A DNA stretch of 64,000 nt from Lactuca virosa (GCA_928212115.1 CAKMRJ010005634.1:183728927-183792926), one strand, 5' to 3'. Shown: positions 10,006 to 21,900, counted from the first letter of the stretch. Notes: generated by a model from the letters alone, not told the origin. Program-made: numbers and translations.

Positions 10006-11764
10006 TGTAACACCCAAATTTTCAAAACAATTTTTCACATTTTATAAAACACGTTTTCATTCATAATCGTTATAAAAACACCATTGTATCACATAACATC
10101 ATATCCCAAGATCATAATAAAATCTCCCCGCGTGTGTACTGATCAAGCCGGCGCCTTCCCGCGATCCTCGCTGGTACCTGAGACACATAACACAACACTG
10201 TAAGCATAAATGCCTAGTGAGTTCCCCAAAATACCACACATAACACATATTAGCCACTCGAGGCTATAACTCTGTTTGACACTCTGGTCAAAGTGTCTCT
10301 GTGGGACCCCCCCCCAGTCCCATAACTCTGTGGGCCCTCTAGCCCTAACTCTATGGGTCCTCTGACCCTAACTCTGTGGACCTAACTCTAAAAACTCTGT
10401 AACATACATAGCATATAACACATAGAAATCACATCATGCAAAAGTATACACAATACTCTGTCTCATAGCTCTAATTACCACTCTAGGTAAAGTATAGTGA
10501 GAAGACTCACCTCGGGTAACTCGGTAAAGCTCGAACTCTGTAAAGTCGGGTCTAGCCTCCGCCTAATCATATGAAATAAACACTCTGAATTAATACATCT
10601 CTCAAGGCTAGACTATTCCTCCTCTTAGTACTCTCAGAAGGGTAAAAGACCATTTTACCCCTCTCATGGCTCAAAGACCCTAAAGTTGACCAAACCCTAA
10701 AAGTCAATAAAAGTCAACGGTCAAACTTTGACCCGACTCGCCGAGTGCACTTGGGCGACTCGGCGAGTCTACACGTGCCCACTATCTTTCTGATCTCGCA
10801 TGACACGTCGAGTCTTTCCCCTTACTCGACGGGTGACACCTGGCATGAATCGCGGGGCCACCCCGACTCAACTCGCCGAGTCTGTTCATGGACTCGGCGA
10901 GTTCCGCCTTGAACTCCAGTCCTCTAATTCCCTCCAACTCACTGAGTCAACCCTATGCTCCACGAGTCGTCATAGATCGCGAGTCGCGGGGCTACCCGAC
11001 TCTAGTCGTCGAGTCCGTTCATGGACTCGGCGAGTTCATTCCATGCACATCCTCAAACAACTTCCTGAGGTCAGATCCAGTCCTCTAACCAATAGATCTA
11101 TCATTCCCAAACCCAATAACCATGTAAAGTTTCCATCTTGATGCACATACAACATCTATTTGATCATATATGATGATTTAGCCCCAAATACCATAACTCA
11201 AGGTCATAACCTCCATTGTTATTCAAAAAGCTTAATGAATAAGGCTCTCTGGACCTCTATGGATCCAGAACCAAAGCCTCCTCATCATAAGGGACTATTT
11301 GGGCTTCAAATCTAAGCAACAAAGGGTCTAAGAAACCCTAAATCCATATGATCATCATAAGAACAGAAGGGGAGTCGAATTACTACCTCAAATGTGAAGA
11401 TCTTAGCTCCAAATCCACAGAATAGCAGTCTCCTATGCTTCCTCTTGGCTAGTACCTCCTTCTTCTTGCTAAACAACACTCCCAAGGTCAAAAATGGCTT
11501 CCTTCCTCTCCCAAAACGCTCAAGCACTCTAGGGTTTCTCTCTATGACTAGTGACCTCAAATGGCGGCCATAAGGGCCTTTAAATAGTCCCCAAACCCGA
11601 GAAATTAGGGTTTCATTAAACGGCGTGGACTCGCCGAGTCCGGTCATTAACCCAAATGGAGATTCGCGACTCTACTCGGCGAGTCTGAGCGCCTACTCGC
11701 CGAGTCTCTCTCCAAAACTCAATAAAATACATAATTTAAGATACCTGGGAATCCGGATGTTACA
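10006..11764 (-). mobile_element. Solo Gypsy LTR (1759 bp) nested in the MULE
   Basis: Bounded by TGTAACA...TGTTACA with a perfect 5-bp TSD and no internal domain, so it is a solo LTR left by LTR-LTR recombination. Sense is the minus strand. It contains ACTCG(C)CGAGT palindromes at both ends of the promoter region, a TATA-like CTATTTAAAGG near 11575-11585, and a short-unit tandem array around 10260-10385. A splice-like donor/acceptor pair (minus 10510 to 10178) is described in the findings. Short ORFs in it are not genes. Confidence 0.95.
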
Positions 11765-11769
11765 CTTAC

Positions 11770-13009
11770 TCCATTGGTGATCCAAACTACTACCTTCACT
11801 TTCAACTATTTTAGCATGCTTTAGTTTAAGAATTCTCTCTGACTTTTTCCTCTTGCTTGGTTGACTTATAGTATACACATGGCCAACAACTTCACTAACC
11901 CTGCCCAATTACTCAGCTTCATTAACTGTCACCACTTGCTCAGATTTGTTTACCCTCATAACGTCAACAGTTTGTGGCTGAACTGCATCACCCATAACAT
12001 CATCTTCTCCACCCCCTTGCATATTGACTGACTCTTATGTTTGGATGATCTTTTGTTTCTTTGTGACATTAGTTTTAGGAGGTCTTGGCACTTGAGTGAA
12101 ATTGTTCTTGTTGTGCCCTTTATGTTTGCATATGCCACAAGAAACCTTTTTCCCTGCCTTTGAAATCGTGTGTTTTCCAGACCTTTCAGAAGCATCCATT
12201 TTTCATTTCATTGTTGGCCTGCCTGACATTCTTCTTTTTAAAGGAGGCAATGGAGATATAAATTTTGTAGAAGGCCACATGTTTATCCCATTCATGCCAC
12301 AAATGGATTGTTTGTAGGTATAATGGAATAAGGATCCTAGGTACAATGGGTCTACATATGGTCCATCAGGTGTTATGTTTAAATACGCTATTGTAGCTAC
12401 TGAATGAACACAACCAGATCCATTTAGTTGCCATAACCTGCAACTGCATTCCTTTTTTGTGACATCAACAATGTACGGCTCATCCATTTTCCTTGTTTCA
12501 AACTTCATACGCCCACAAGACACAACCTGCCAATGCCTACATAATGCAATGCAAATGTTTAGAGTTGAGAGAGGTAATATATGTATGAATAAATAAGTGT
12601 GCATACCTTTTCTCATTTTGGAGAATATTCAATCTTGTTTCTGATGTTTGGACAAACAGAATAACGATTTCATTCTTGACCTGTTAGTTTCATAGTCACC
12701 ATCCTTCACATCACATATATATGAATGTCCTCTAACATGTTGATAATAAGTTTCTTCCTAGCATCCAAAATGACACTATTAAAGCTCTCTAAAAATCCAT
12801 TCTCCACATATTCACAAGATGAATTGTGAACTCTAAAAAAAGCTAGAGACCAAGTCTTTGGATCTCTATCCATAAGACGCTTAACGGCTTCAGGATTCAA
12901 CTTTTCAATCTCCTTCATGACTATGTTAAAATGTGCTTCAGTTGTTGCCTTGTTTGCTCTCCAAAACAAAATTTCAAACTTGGCTCCACTAAACTTCTTT
13001 CTAAAATTA

Positions 13010-13067
<58 letters not shown>

Positions 13068-14690
13068 TTAGCACACTGCCTATGTTCTGCTGCTGGGAAT
13101 ACTTCTTTGACTTCCTCAACCAAACCCTGCATATGTACCAGTTATAGGTGATGTTAGAAATGTAAATATTTATTATACTATTTTTTTATATTTTACAAAC
13201 ATACCTTATGTTGATCAGAAATTAAAACCAAACCACTTCCTTCATTCCAACACTACAAATCTTCTAAAAGATTTTCAATGAACCATTTCCAGTTCTCCTT
13301 GTTTTCCACACATACAACTGCCCAAGCAATTGGGAATATTCCATTGTTAGCATCCCTACCAACAGCACAAAGCAACTCACCTTGGCAAAAACTTTTCAGG
13401 AAACAACCATCCAAGCTAATGATCCTTCTACACCCTCCCTTCCACCCCTCTTTGACTAGAACAAAGCATATGTAAATCTTGCTGAAGTAATTCTTACCAT
13501 CAGGCATTGTATCTATAGAAATTTTAACAGTGGATCCAGGATTTGATCTTTTAATCTTCTCACCGTAAGACCATATTCTAACATAATTTTCGGCAACCAT
13601 GCCTTCAGCTAGACTCAATGCATACTTCTTGGCTCTCCTACACTAACTCATACTCACAACAATGCCAAAAGTGGTTTTCACCTCCTCTCTAAGTAATCTC
13701 ACACTCATCTTTTGATTGTTAAAAAAATGCTGGGTAAAGTGGGTACCTATCCATCTATACGTGACAATTGATCCGAATTTGAAATTCATTGAATAATTAT
13801 GGTTTCTAATAAGAGACTTGATTTGGAAAGACTTATCATCACTCATCCATGAACCCCAAACCCTAAATGTACATTTCCATCACAACATTTGGCTAGCAAG
13901 CGTCTACTATCATTTTCACAGAACATAATTGATAACCATTTGCAACAACATAGTTATAGAGCATGTGTTTCAATTTCTTAGGACTCTCAAACCTCATACC
14001 TAACACAGGTTCCTACTCCTTCCAGTTCAACTTTTCATTGAAAATATTTGGCAACTCAGGATAAACATTTTCATTGTCATCCATGGCTTCTTCCAAAGGG
14101 TCACCCAAAGTTGCATTCTCACACATGTCGACATCAGGGTCATTATCCTTTTTGAAAAAATAAGGGATGTTATGGTCATCCTCATCTTCATCAGCATCCA
14201 CATCCTTAGCCCCATGGTCATCTTCATCCTCATCCTCATCTTCATGTTCATCCTCATCCTCATCCCCATCCAAATGGCCTATCTTAATTTCCTTAATTAG
14301 TCCTGCCCCATCAATCAGTTATTCCACTATGTTATCAACAACCTCTTCTTTGTATTCTTCCAACCATTCCTGCATGTTACTATTACCAAAATGGTCTACA
14401 TACATAGGGAGTATAACACCACATTCATAAGCTATTTCTATGAAATCGGCATAATCCATCTCATTGGAAATTAAGGTCTAACCTTTGGGGAAATTAATAT
14501 TTGGTTGGTAGTAATAGAGCTTCTCACACTTTTCTCTAGTAAAACTTTCGATAAACTCATAACACCCGTTCTTGTCCATGCCTGCGAAATCGATGTCCGA
14601 CAACCTCTGAGTAACCTCCCCCCCCGGTGTAGCGTAAGGGGTATTTTGCGAAGATTCCTTGGAAATGCACATCAACTTGGATGAATACAA
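11770..14690 (-). pseudogene. MuDR-type MULE transposase, decayed
   Basis: Domains on the minus strand in order: an N-terminal part (14690-14478), an acidic linker (14273-14013), and a MuDR DNA-binding domain with a WIGTHF motif (13846-13643). The MULE catalytic domain (13618-13205) carries RRIISLDGCFLK and AVGRDANNG. These supply a catalytic D and the family signature; a second D is in LISDQHK near 13215. Next come the helical part (to 12706) with CEYVENGFLESFNS, a SWIM zinc finger (CSCRLWQLNGSGCVH, 12490-12410), and a Cys-containing tail down to about 11776. Two plausible introns with GT-AG ends: 13204-13127 (78 nt) and 12606-12537 (70 nt). Stops and frameshifts occur between the blocks, and a TA microsatellite interrupts one exon. 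Known role: cut-and-paste transposition. Confidence 0.9.
13012..13065. repeat. (AT)n microsatellite inside the transposase reading
   Basis: About 27 AT dinucleotides. It sits in the codons for the HIYANF segment of the transposase, so the minus frame reads a run of Ile-Tyr. Confidence 0.95.
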
Positions 14691-14915
14691 GATCCATGTT
14701 TGGGGTTTAGGAGATGAAAGAAAGTAAGGGTTTATCGAAAGAGATGGAAGTGGTGAGCAGTCGACGGGAAAAGATCTCGTTTAAGTAAAGCTATTATTAA
14801 ATGACATGGCATACACAGTCAGCAAGCCAAGGGGTTTAAGTAACATAGGTGGCATAAATATGACCGGATGGCCCCTTCACAAATTAAATAATGACGTAAT
14901 CGACCCGACAAAATA

Positions 14916-15014
14916 AAGTTCATTCCGTCATAAGGCCACTTAAAAAGTTAAGTGACTAAAGTTCGTTCCCTCATAAACCCTAGAAAGTTCATAGCTTGTA
15001 TGTGTCATTTTCCC
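14916..15014 (-). repeat. MULE right terminal inverted repeat
   Basis: The reverse complement begins GGGAAAATGACACATACAAG and matches the left TIR. Internal blocks are partly rearranged: 'tatgagggaacgaa' precedes 'agtcacttaac' here. Confidence 0.88.
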
Positions 15015-16006
15015 TTTAAGTTTATATTTTATTGTGGCATGATTATGGACTGTTATGTAAGGTAAGCTGCTAGTTAGTAGTCACAATCTCAAATTTGGGT
15101 TGTGACTGCATGAATTTCAGGTGTTTTGTGTATTAAAACAAAGGTGATGCATATGGAGGTATTATGCAACAGTTTCAATATGAGTGTGGTTTTAGAATAG
15201 TCAGGATGTCGATGAAGGTGCAAAGTCCAATCAAGTTGTTCATTTGTTCTTGGAAGATCATTATCTAATTGCTATCAGAACATATATCGAGGGGATCCTA
15301 CCATATTTAAATCTAATTGTACATATAAAATTATTTTTCATGTTGCAAAAATAATTTCTTGCTCCTGCATAAAACCATTATTATGCTTAAGCATAAAATC
15401 TTGTTTGGGCCAATGAATATATACTTACATTCAATTTTCCTTTAATCAAACATACTTTGAAAACCAAGGTTTTTGGATTGATCTTTACAGGAAACATATT
15501 TTGAATACTATTAGCATTACGTAAATATACGATTTTAAATAAAACAAGTGAATGTTACTATTACTTTTTAGTAAAAAATATAATTATTTTTAACAATTAA
15601 CATATGTATAGTGATGGATACAAAGATACTAATTATCCAAATATCATCAACCATAACCTTTAGCAGCAAATATGTCTTAGTTCTGGATTACTAGGTCAAA
15701 AGGCTATAAATTCAAGATATATCAATTTAATTAGCTTCTTTCCTTATTATAGCACAGTACTTTCCTCTTTTTCTTATTACAACATTGTACTTTCAAAATT
15801 ATTTTTGATTAAAGCATTGTACTTTGAGTATATTAATTAAAGTACAATGATCTAATAAGAAAAAAATAATGTAAGGAAACAAATAAAAGTACAATGGTAT
15901 TTCTTGCATTTGCTCTTAGGTCAAACTCACAAATTTTCTACTTTAAACTTGAAAACCATCAACTTACAGGCTAAAGATGTTATACTATCTAAGATGATAT
16001 GAATAA

Positions 16007-16055
<49 letters not shown>

Positions 16056-16123
16056 ATATATATCCATGCTTTAAAACGAATTAACACTTTAACACACAGC
16101 CATCAAACATGCCATTTGACTTT
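15015..16123. other. AT-rich spacer between MULE and Gypsy-1
   Basis: Continuation of the pre-insertion flank of the MULE (starts with the right TSD copy TTTAAGTTT at 15015-15023). No ORF or RNA gene recognised. It ends in an (AT)n microsatellite. Confidence 0.6.
16008..16063. repeat. (AT)n microsatellite
   Basis: About 28 AT units with one TT interruption near 16045. Confidence 0.95.
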
Positions 16124-17824
16124 TGTAAGTGTCTAAAATTTCAAATAAAATTTTTCATTTTTAAAACCACCCAAAACACAGTTTCACATTTCTAATACCC
16201 AAGTTATAAGTTGTTCAAAACACAAGACAATAAAAATGTTTGATAATATCCCAGAATCCTCAAAACATAATCTCTAGCTACTATGTACAATCATGTCGGC
16301 GCCTTCCCGTGATCCTGAGATGTACCTGAGATACATTTCACACAACACTGTAAGCACAAATCTTAGTGAGTTCCCCAAAATAACACACACAAATAATTAG
16401 CCTCTCATGGTTATATCTCGACAAGGACCCTCCGGTCATGTGTCTCATTGAAGACCCTCCGGTCTCACAACTCAGTTGGACCCTCTGGTCCTATCTCAAG
16501 AAATGCACAGAATAATATAAAACATAAATCACAAAGACAGAAAGCATAATATCACATGTCCTAATATAAGCACATAAGACCCTCTGGTCGATAACACAAA
16601 TAAGACCCTTCGGTCGCACCGTGATCACCACTCAGATAAGTGTAGTGAGAAGACTCACCTCATAAGTAAGCAAGTATGTCTCGTACTCAACGGTAGGTGT
16701 AGACTCCGCCTACATATATTATAATCATTTCTAATTAACAATTTATAATAACAACTCCAAGGATGTTCGACTATTCCTTTACTAAGTCTCGGAAAGGGTG
16801 AAAGACCATTTTACCCCTCCATGGTCTCCTAAGTCCATAACTTGACCAAGCCCTAAAAGTCAACGGAAGTCAACCCTCAAGTCAATAGTCCATGTTGACC
16901 CAACTCATCGAGTGCATCTCTGAAGCTCGTCGAGTTCCTTCGTTTCTCTAAAAAATCAGGAAAGTCCAACTCAACTCGCCGAGTTGTCTCACCAACTCGC
17001 CGAGTGTGTAACGCGTCCCGACTATCGGGGAAAACCCTAACCAACTCGTCGAGTTCCTTCAAGTCATTCTCTCATTCAGATGTTTTTAAGCAAGGCTAAG
17101 GCTCCAAACTCTGGATCTATCCTTCTAAGGCTGAAATACCACGTACAGCTGCAAAGCTTTACGTCCATGCATGGCATCTAGGGCTAAGTTTGACAAACCA
17201 AAACTCAACAAGGGTTTTGGGTATGGAAGTTGGCCAAAGCTTGTCAAAGCTTGAATCTTTAGGCCCAAGGGACTTAGTATTGTCTATATCTAAGGTCTCA
17301 TCTTCAAGGCATGCTCAAACCACTAAAGTACTCAAAGAGAAGATAGAAATAGCCATAAACTCCCTAGTGGAGGGATCTAACAAACAAGTGGTCAAGGTAA
17401 TGACTTTTTACCTTCAAAGGGCTGCTACCACTGAATAAATGTCGGATCCAAAGACTCCTTATCATTCCAAGCCCTCTACTCTTCAAACTCCTTCAAATAA
17501 TGCAACAAAACACACACTCTTAGCCTCTCTCTCTCTCACAGATGATAGCAACTTGATTAGGGTTTCTCTCCGGGTGCTATGGTGATGAGGGAGGTGGGGT
17601 AAATGACTTAAGGTCCTTTAAATAGGGTGCAAACCCTAAAAATTAGCGTTTTCACGCTCAGCTCCTACTCGTCGAGTTGGGTCCTCCAACTCGTCGAGTT
17701 GACTCTAAAAACCACACGGCTATCTCAATCTCTACTCGACGAGTTGGGGCCTCCAACTCGTCGAGTAGCATGTCAAAATGAATATAAATTAATTAAATTT
17801 ATACCTGGGAGTCAGGATGTTACA
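16124..17824 (-). repeat. Gypsy-1 left (3') LTR
   Basis: About 1.7 kb. Its outer end is a mutated TGTAA and its inner end TGTTACA, followed by a polypurine tract on the minus strand (complement of 'ttctcccccactaaaa', 17826-17841). It carries ACTCG(N)CGAGT palindromes, a 'gaccctccggtc' tandem array at 16420-16620, and a splice-like pair (minus 16658 to 16326). Confidence 0.9.
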
Positions 17825-18087
17825 ATTCTCCCCCACTAAAATCAGAATTCGTCCTCGAAGTCATTTTTCGGAAACAGCTCGGGGTACTACTCACGTATCT
17901 CGGACTCTGACTCCTAAGTGCACTCGGATCCCCTCTGATGCTGCCACTGAACCTGAACAAAGGGCACCTATTTATTCCTCAAGACCTTCACTCTCTTATC
18001 TAAAATCGCCACCGGCTTCTCAATGTAGTTTAGGCGATCATCAACCTGAAAGTCCTCTAAAGGGACCACTGCTGTCTCGTCGGCTAC
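17825..18087 (-). pseudogene. Gypsy-1 polyprotein C-terminal (chromodomain-like) end
   Basis: The minus strand encodes a decayed tail with LNYIEKPVAIL-, VQVQWQH- and SECT/ES-like remnants. This matches the C-terminal chromodomain-like region of chromovirus Gypsy integrases. It is separated from the rest of the integrase by the nested solo LTR and continues at 20156. Confidence 0.7.
18083..18087 (+). repeat. TSD of nested solo LTR (GCTAC), left
   Basis: GCTAC is repeated exactly at 20151-20155. Confidence 0.9.
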
Positions 18088-20150
18088 TATAACACCTGGC
18101 TCCTGGTACGTATTTAATTATAATTTCTTCATTTTTGTAGAGCTACTCAACGAGTTAGGAGCCCTAGACTCTTCGAGTAGAAACGAGATTAGCCGTGCGG
18201 TTTTAAGCAATATACTCGACGAGTTGAGATCCCTCAACTCGGTGAGTAAGTCTGCCAAAGTGAAACCCTAATTTCGGGGTTTTGCATGCTATTTAAGTAT
18301 CTTAATCCGCACTTTATGGCCTCATTTCTAGCCTCCAAGTCCCTAACCCTAATCCACGAAACCTTAGAGCCTTGTGTGATCTTGTGAGCCATTTTTGAGT
18401 GATCTTTGTGTGTTCTTGAAGCTTGTGGAAGAAGAAGGATCTAGAGGGTTCAAGGAGAAGGTAGTAGATCCGGAAGCAACATCTCATCCTCTTCATTTTT
18501 TGGTAATCAAGCATCTAACTTGTCTAGTAGTCTGTTAGATCTCCTTATTTTCACTTTGTGAGGGTTTTTGGTCCAAGAAGCTTAGTCCTTGGGAAATGGA
18601 CGTCCTAAGTGACTTACCTTTCGGATTTGGGGTCTAGAAGGGGATTCATGGCATAAAGGTGCAAAGTTTATGCCATTGGAGCCCCCATGCAAGCTTTAAG
18701 GTGTTGTTATGGTCTTTTAAGCCCCAAAAGGTCATGTATGGAAGGAAAGTTAGGAACTTTACGTGTTCATTTGGTGTCTAGGACCTAGATCTCAGTTTTC
18801 ATGCTTTGGTTTGGAGTATTATGGCTTATGGACAAAGATCTATGTCCTAAAGAATTAGGGTTTGATCTAAACCCATTAAGAAGGACTATTAATGGGTAAA
18901 GTTGGAAACTTTACCCTTAATAGGGCATTTCTAGTATGTAGAAGAAGTATGGGGTTTGGATCTTGAGAGTGGAGACTTAATCTGTTAAGATGGCCCAAAC
19001 AGAAAGAGGAACTCGTCGAGTACATAGAGGAACTCGACGAGTTGAGTCGTGTTGTCCCGTTTTCTGCACCGGATAGAACTCGACGAGCCGGGGGGATGAA
19101 TCGGCGAGTTGGATCGCGATTTCAGGATTTTTGAGTTATAGAACTCGACGAGTTGATAGGTCAACTCGGCGAGTTGGGTCAACCAAGAATGTTGACTTTG
19201 AATAGGGGTAAAATGGTCATTTTACCCTTAGAAGGATTCTCAATTTTTGACTAAGTGATTATTGTGATAATGATAGTCGGGGAGTCGTTGGAGCAGCCAT
19301 CAGAGATTCCTCACACGAGATTTCATCAGCCAGCTTGAGGTGAGTTCTCCTCCATTAGGAATGGGTCGAAGGCACCAATGCCGGCCCGTTTATGTATGTT
19401 AGTGTATGCTGGACTTAGGTCTGATGTCGGGGTTAGCCCGATGGAGATTATACGTTTCCGGACTTCGGTCCGATGCCAGGGCAAGCCCGAGTAATGTTTG
19501 TATGCTTGATGTCTTCATGATTCTTTCATGTTTATGTTTATATGTTTCGGGTTTCGGTCCGATATCGGGGCAAGCCCGAGGAATGCTTAGCTTATATGTT
19601 ATGTGTTATGAGTATCGTGCTTCGGGACCGATGCCGGGGCAAGCGCAAGGAATGTTTATCTGTTTATGTTATGTGTTTATGTTATCTGCTTGTTGCTACG
19701 TTATATGTATACCGGACTTCGGTCCGATGTCGGGCGGGGCCCAATGTCGGACCTCGGTCCGATGCCCGGCGGGGCCCGATGTCGGATTCGTCCGATGTCG
19801 GGTGGGGCCCGATGTAGTGGGCAAGGCCCAATGTATGATATTATGTGATTATGTGTATGGTATGTGGTAGTTTGGGGAGACTCACTAAGCTTCATGCTTA
19901 CAGTTTTCAGCTTTGTTTTCAGGTACTTCCACTAGCAAGGGGAAGAGCTTGGGAGGATTGTAGTGCACACATCATTCGTTTTAGCCTGGGATGTTTAGAC
20001 TCTGATATTGTGACACATGATTTTGATAAAGTATTTTGTAATGATGATTTGAGATACATTACTTATGTTTTAATGAGATGATGAATGGTATTTATGGTTT
20101 TATGAATAATTAAAAACGAGATTTTTGAACAGTATTTTTGGGATGTTTCA
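18088..20150 (+). mobile_element. Solo Gypsy LTR (2063 bp) nested in Gypsy-1 pol, opposite orientation
   Basis: Starts TATAACACCTGG (a TG-to-TA change at the end) and ends GGATGTTTCA, with a perfect 5-bp TSD. Sense is plus: a TATA-like GCTATTTAAG is near 18288. ACTCG(N)CGAGT palindromes lie at 18150-18250 and 19010-19180. A tandem array with 'cttcggtccgatg' units occupies 19430-19815. A donor AG|GTGAGT at 19340 and acceptor TTTTCAG|GTAC at 19922 suggest an intron. Short ORFs over the array are repeat artefacts. Confidence 0.94.
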
Positions 20151-20155
20151 GCTAC

Positions 20156-21537
20156 ACACTTCCTCAGCTGGAACACATGGAAGGTGTTATGGATCTGGCT
20201 AAACTCTGCAGGCAGCTCTAACCGATAAGCTACCTTAGCCACTCGAGCAATCACTCTAAAAGGACAAACGTATCTAGGGCCCAGCTTGCCCCGATTTTTG
20301 AATCAGATCACCCATTTCCATGGGGATACCTTCAGTAGGGCAATATCGCCGACCTGGAATTCTAGCTCGGAATGTCTCTGGTCTGCGTAACTCTTCTAAC
20401 AATTCTGGGTCGTCAGTAACCTCTGTCTGACCTGCTGGATTTGGTCTGTCGTCTTGAGCATTATCTCAGTGCTCCCCATCACTCTCTGCCCTACCTCTCC
20501 CCAACATATGGGAGTCCGGCACCTCTTCCCGTATGAAAGCTTAAAGGGAGGCATAACGATAATAGAGTGATGGCTGTTGTTGTATAAAAACTCAGCCAAG
20601 GGCAAGTAAGTGTCCCAACTCCCACCTAATCCATAACACATGCGCGTAGCACGTCCTCTAGCGTCTGAATCATCCGTTCGCTCTGCCCGTCTGTCTGTGG
20701 GTGGTATGCGGTGCTGAAATGCAGCTGGGTGCCCAACTCCTCATGAAATTTCTTCCAGAACCTGGAAGTAAAATGCACATCATGATCTGACACTATCGAT
20801 GTTGGCACCCCATGTCGTGCCACCACCTCTCGAATGTAGACCTCGGCTAATTTCTCCGCAGAAGAGCTCTTACTTATAGCCAGGAAGTGAGCACTCTTCG
20901 TCAACCAATCTACAATCACCCATATTGTATCGACACCTCACACAGTCCTTGGTAACTTGCTAATAAAATCAATGGAGATCTATTCTCACTTCCAAAGGGG
21001 AAACTCCAAATGCTGCAACTAGACATGGGGATGCTGGTGCTCTGCCTTGACCTGACGACAGGTCAAGCATCTCTTGACTACCCATGCTACATCTCTCTTC
21101 ATATAGGGCTACCGATAATCCTTTTTCAAGTCCAAATACATCTTGGTGGCCCCAAGGTGGATCGAGAATCTCGACCTATGGGCCTCCTCCGTTAAAATCT
21201 GTCGAGCTCCACCCGAATATGGCACCCATACCCGCCCATGAAAGGTCATAAGCCCCCGAGTATCGGTCTCAAACTCAGAAATCTGCCCAACCACCCGCTC
21301 TCTCTTACGGTTCTCTGGTCTCATGGCCACCTCATGGGCCTCACAGATGGTATCTAAGACTAGAGTCATCACCGTCATCCTCATACACACATCTCGGATC
21401 GGAGCTTTCGCTACCTTACGACTCAGGGCATCGACTACCACATTAACCTTGCCAGGGTGATACAAAATCTCACAGTCATAGTCTCTCACTGTAATCAACC
21501 ATCTCCTCTGTCTCATATTTAGGTCGGGCTGATCCAT
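20156..21537 (-). pseudogene. Gypsy-1 integrase (zinc-binding H2C2 and rve core), broken
   Basis: On the minus strand, the segment around 21537-21109 has the end of RNase H and the entry to the H2C2 region (LTEEAHRSRFSIHLGATKMY). The rve core is in 20919-20626, with DWLTKSAHFLAI, SDHDVHFTSRFW and YHPQTDGQSERMIQTLEDVLRA, which supply catalytic D and E residues. 20641-20396 continues with LPLAEFLYNNSHH and CWGEVG. 20254 downward has HNTFHVFQLRKC, the approach to the chromodomain. Frameshifts and stops separate these parts. Confidence 0.88.
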
Positions 21538-21539
21538 AA

Positions 21540-21879
21540 GGTACTTCAGGCTCTTATGGTCCGTGTATATGGTACATCAGACACCATAAAGATAGTGGCG
21601 CCAAATCTTGAGGGTGAATATCACCGCCCCCAACTCCAAATGATGGGTGGGATACGTCGTCTCGTGAGGCTTCAGCTGCCTCGACGCATATGTTATCATG
21701 TGTCTCATCTGCATCAACACGATACCCATTCCCGATATAGATGCATCACAGTAGACTACGAAGTCCTCTATTCCCTCCGGAAGGGCTAACACTAGAGCTT
21801 CGCACAACCTCTCGCGAAGAGTCTCGAGTGATGCCTGCTGCTCAGGCCCCCAAGCAAAAGTAACACCCTTCCTAGTCAA
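21540..21879 (-). pseudogene. Gypsy-1 RNase H
   Basis: The RNase H-like domain, with FVVYCDASISGMG and LGAVIFTLKIWRHYLYGV, lies directly after the RT thumb. A premature stop separates it from the tether segment at 21537-21109, which carries NVVVDALSRK. Confidence 0.85.
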
Positions 21880-21900
21880 TATAGTGAGAGGAACAACAAT

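Larger units (their letters stand above)
8215..15014 (-). mobile_element. MuDR/MULE DNA transposon with nested solo LTR
   Basis: Both ends carry the same inverted sequence (begins GGGAAAATGACACATAC; about 85-100 bp recognisable with indels), flanked by a 9-bp TSD. The interior holds a decayed MuDR transposase (minus strand), a small plus-strand ORF near the left end, and a solo Gypsy LTR. Without the solo LTR and one TSD copy the element is about 5.0 kb. Stops and frameshifts in the transposase make it non-autonomous now. Confidence 0.93.

Noticed and set aside
10800..11141. 113-codon ORF in the solo LTR
   Set aside because: Open because the GC-rich palindromes lack stops; no protein features.
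12917..13147. Plus-strand ORF with a long Ile-Tyr repeat
   Set aside because: Artefact of the (AT)n microsatellite.
14013..14430. Serine-rich plus-strand ORF and Asp/Glu-rich minus ORF as separate genes
   Set aside because: The acidic minus-strand stretch is the linker of the MULE transposase; the Ser-rich reading is its shadow on the other strand.
16420..16620. Possible CRISPR-like array of 'gaccctccggtc' repeats
   Set aside because: Irregular spacing, plant LTR context, repeats too short; it is an LTR tandem array.
19406..19895. Several overlapping ORFs with repeated peptides (both strands)
   Set aside because: They are translations of the tandem array in the solo LTR; no start context and different frames give equally long ORFs.
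20063..20254. 63-codon minus ORF as a separate gene
   Set aside because: A chimera of the Gypsy-1 integrase tail and the antisense strand of the nested solo LTR end; its real part is covered by the integrase entry.
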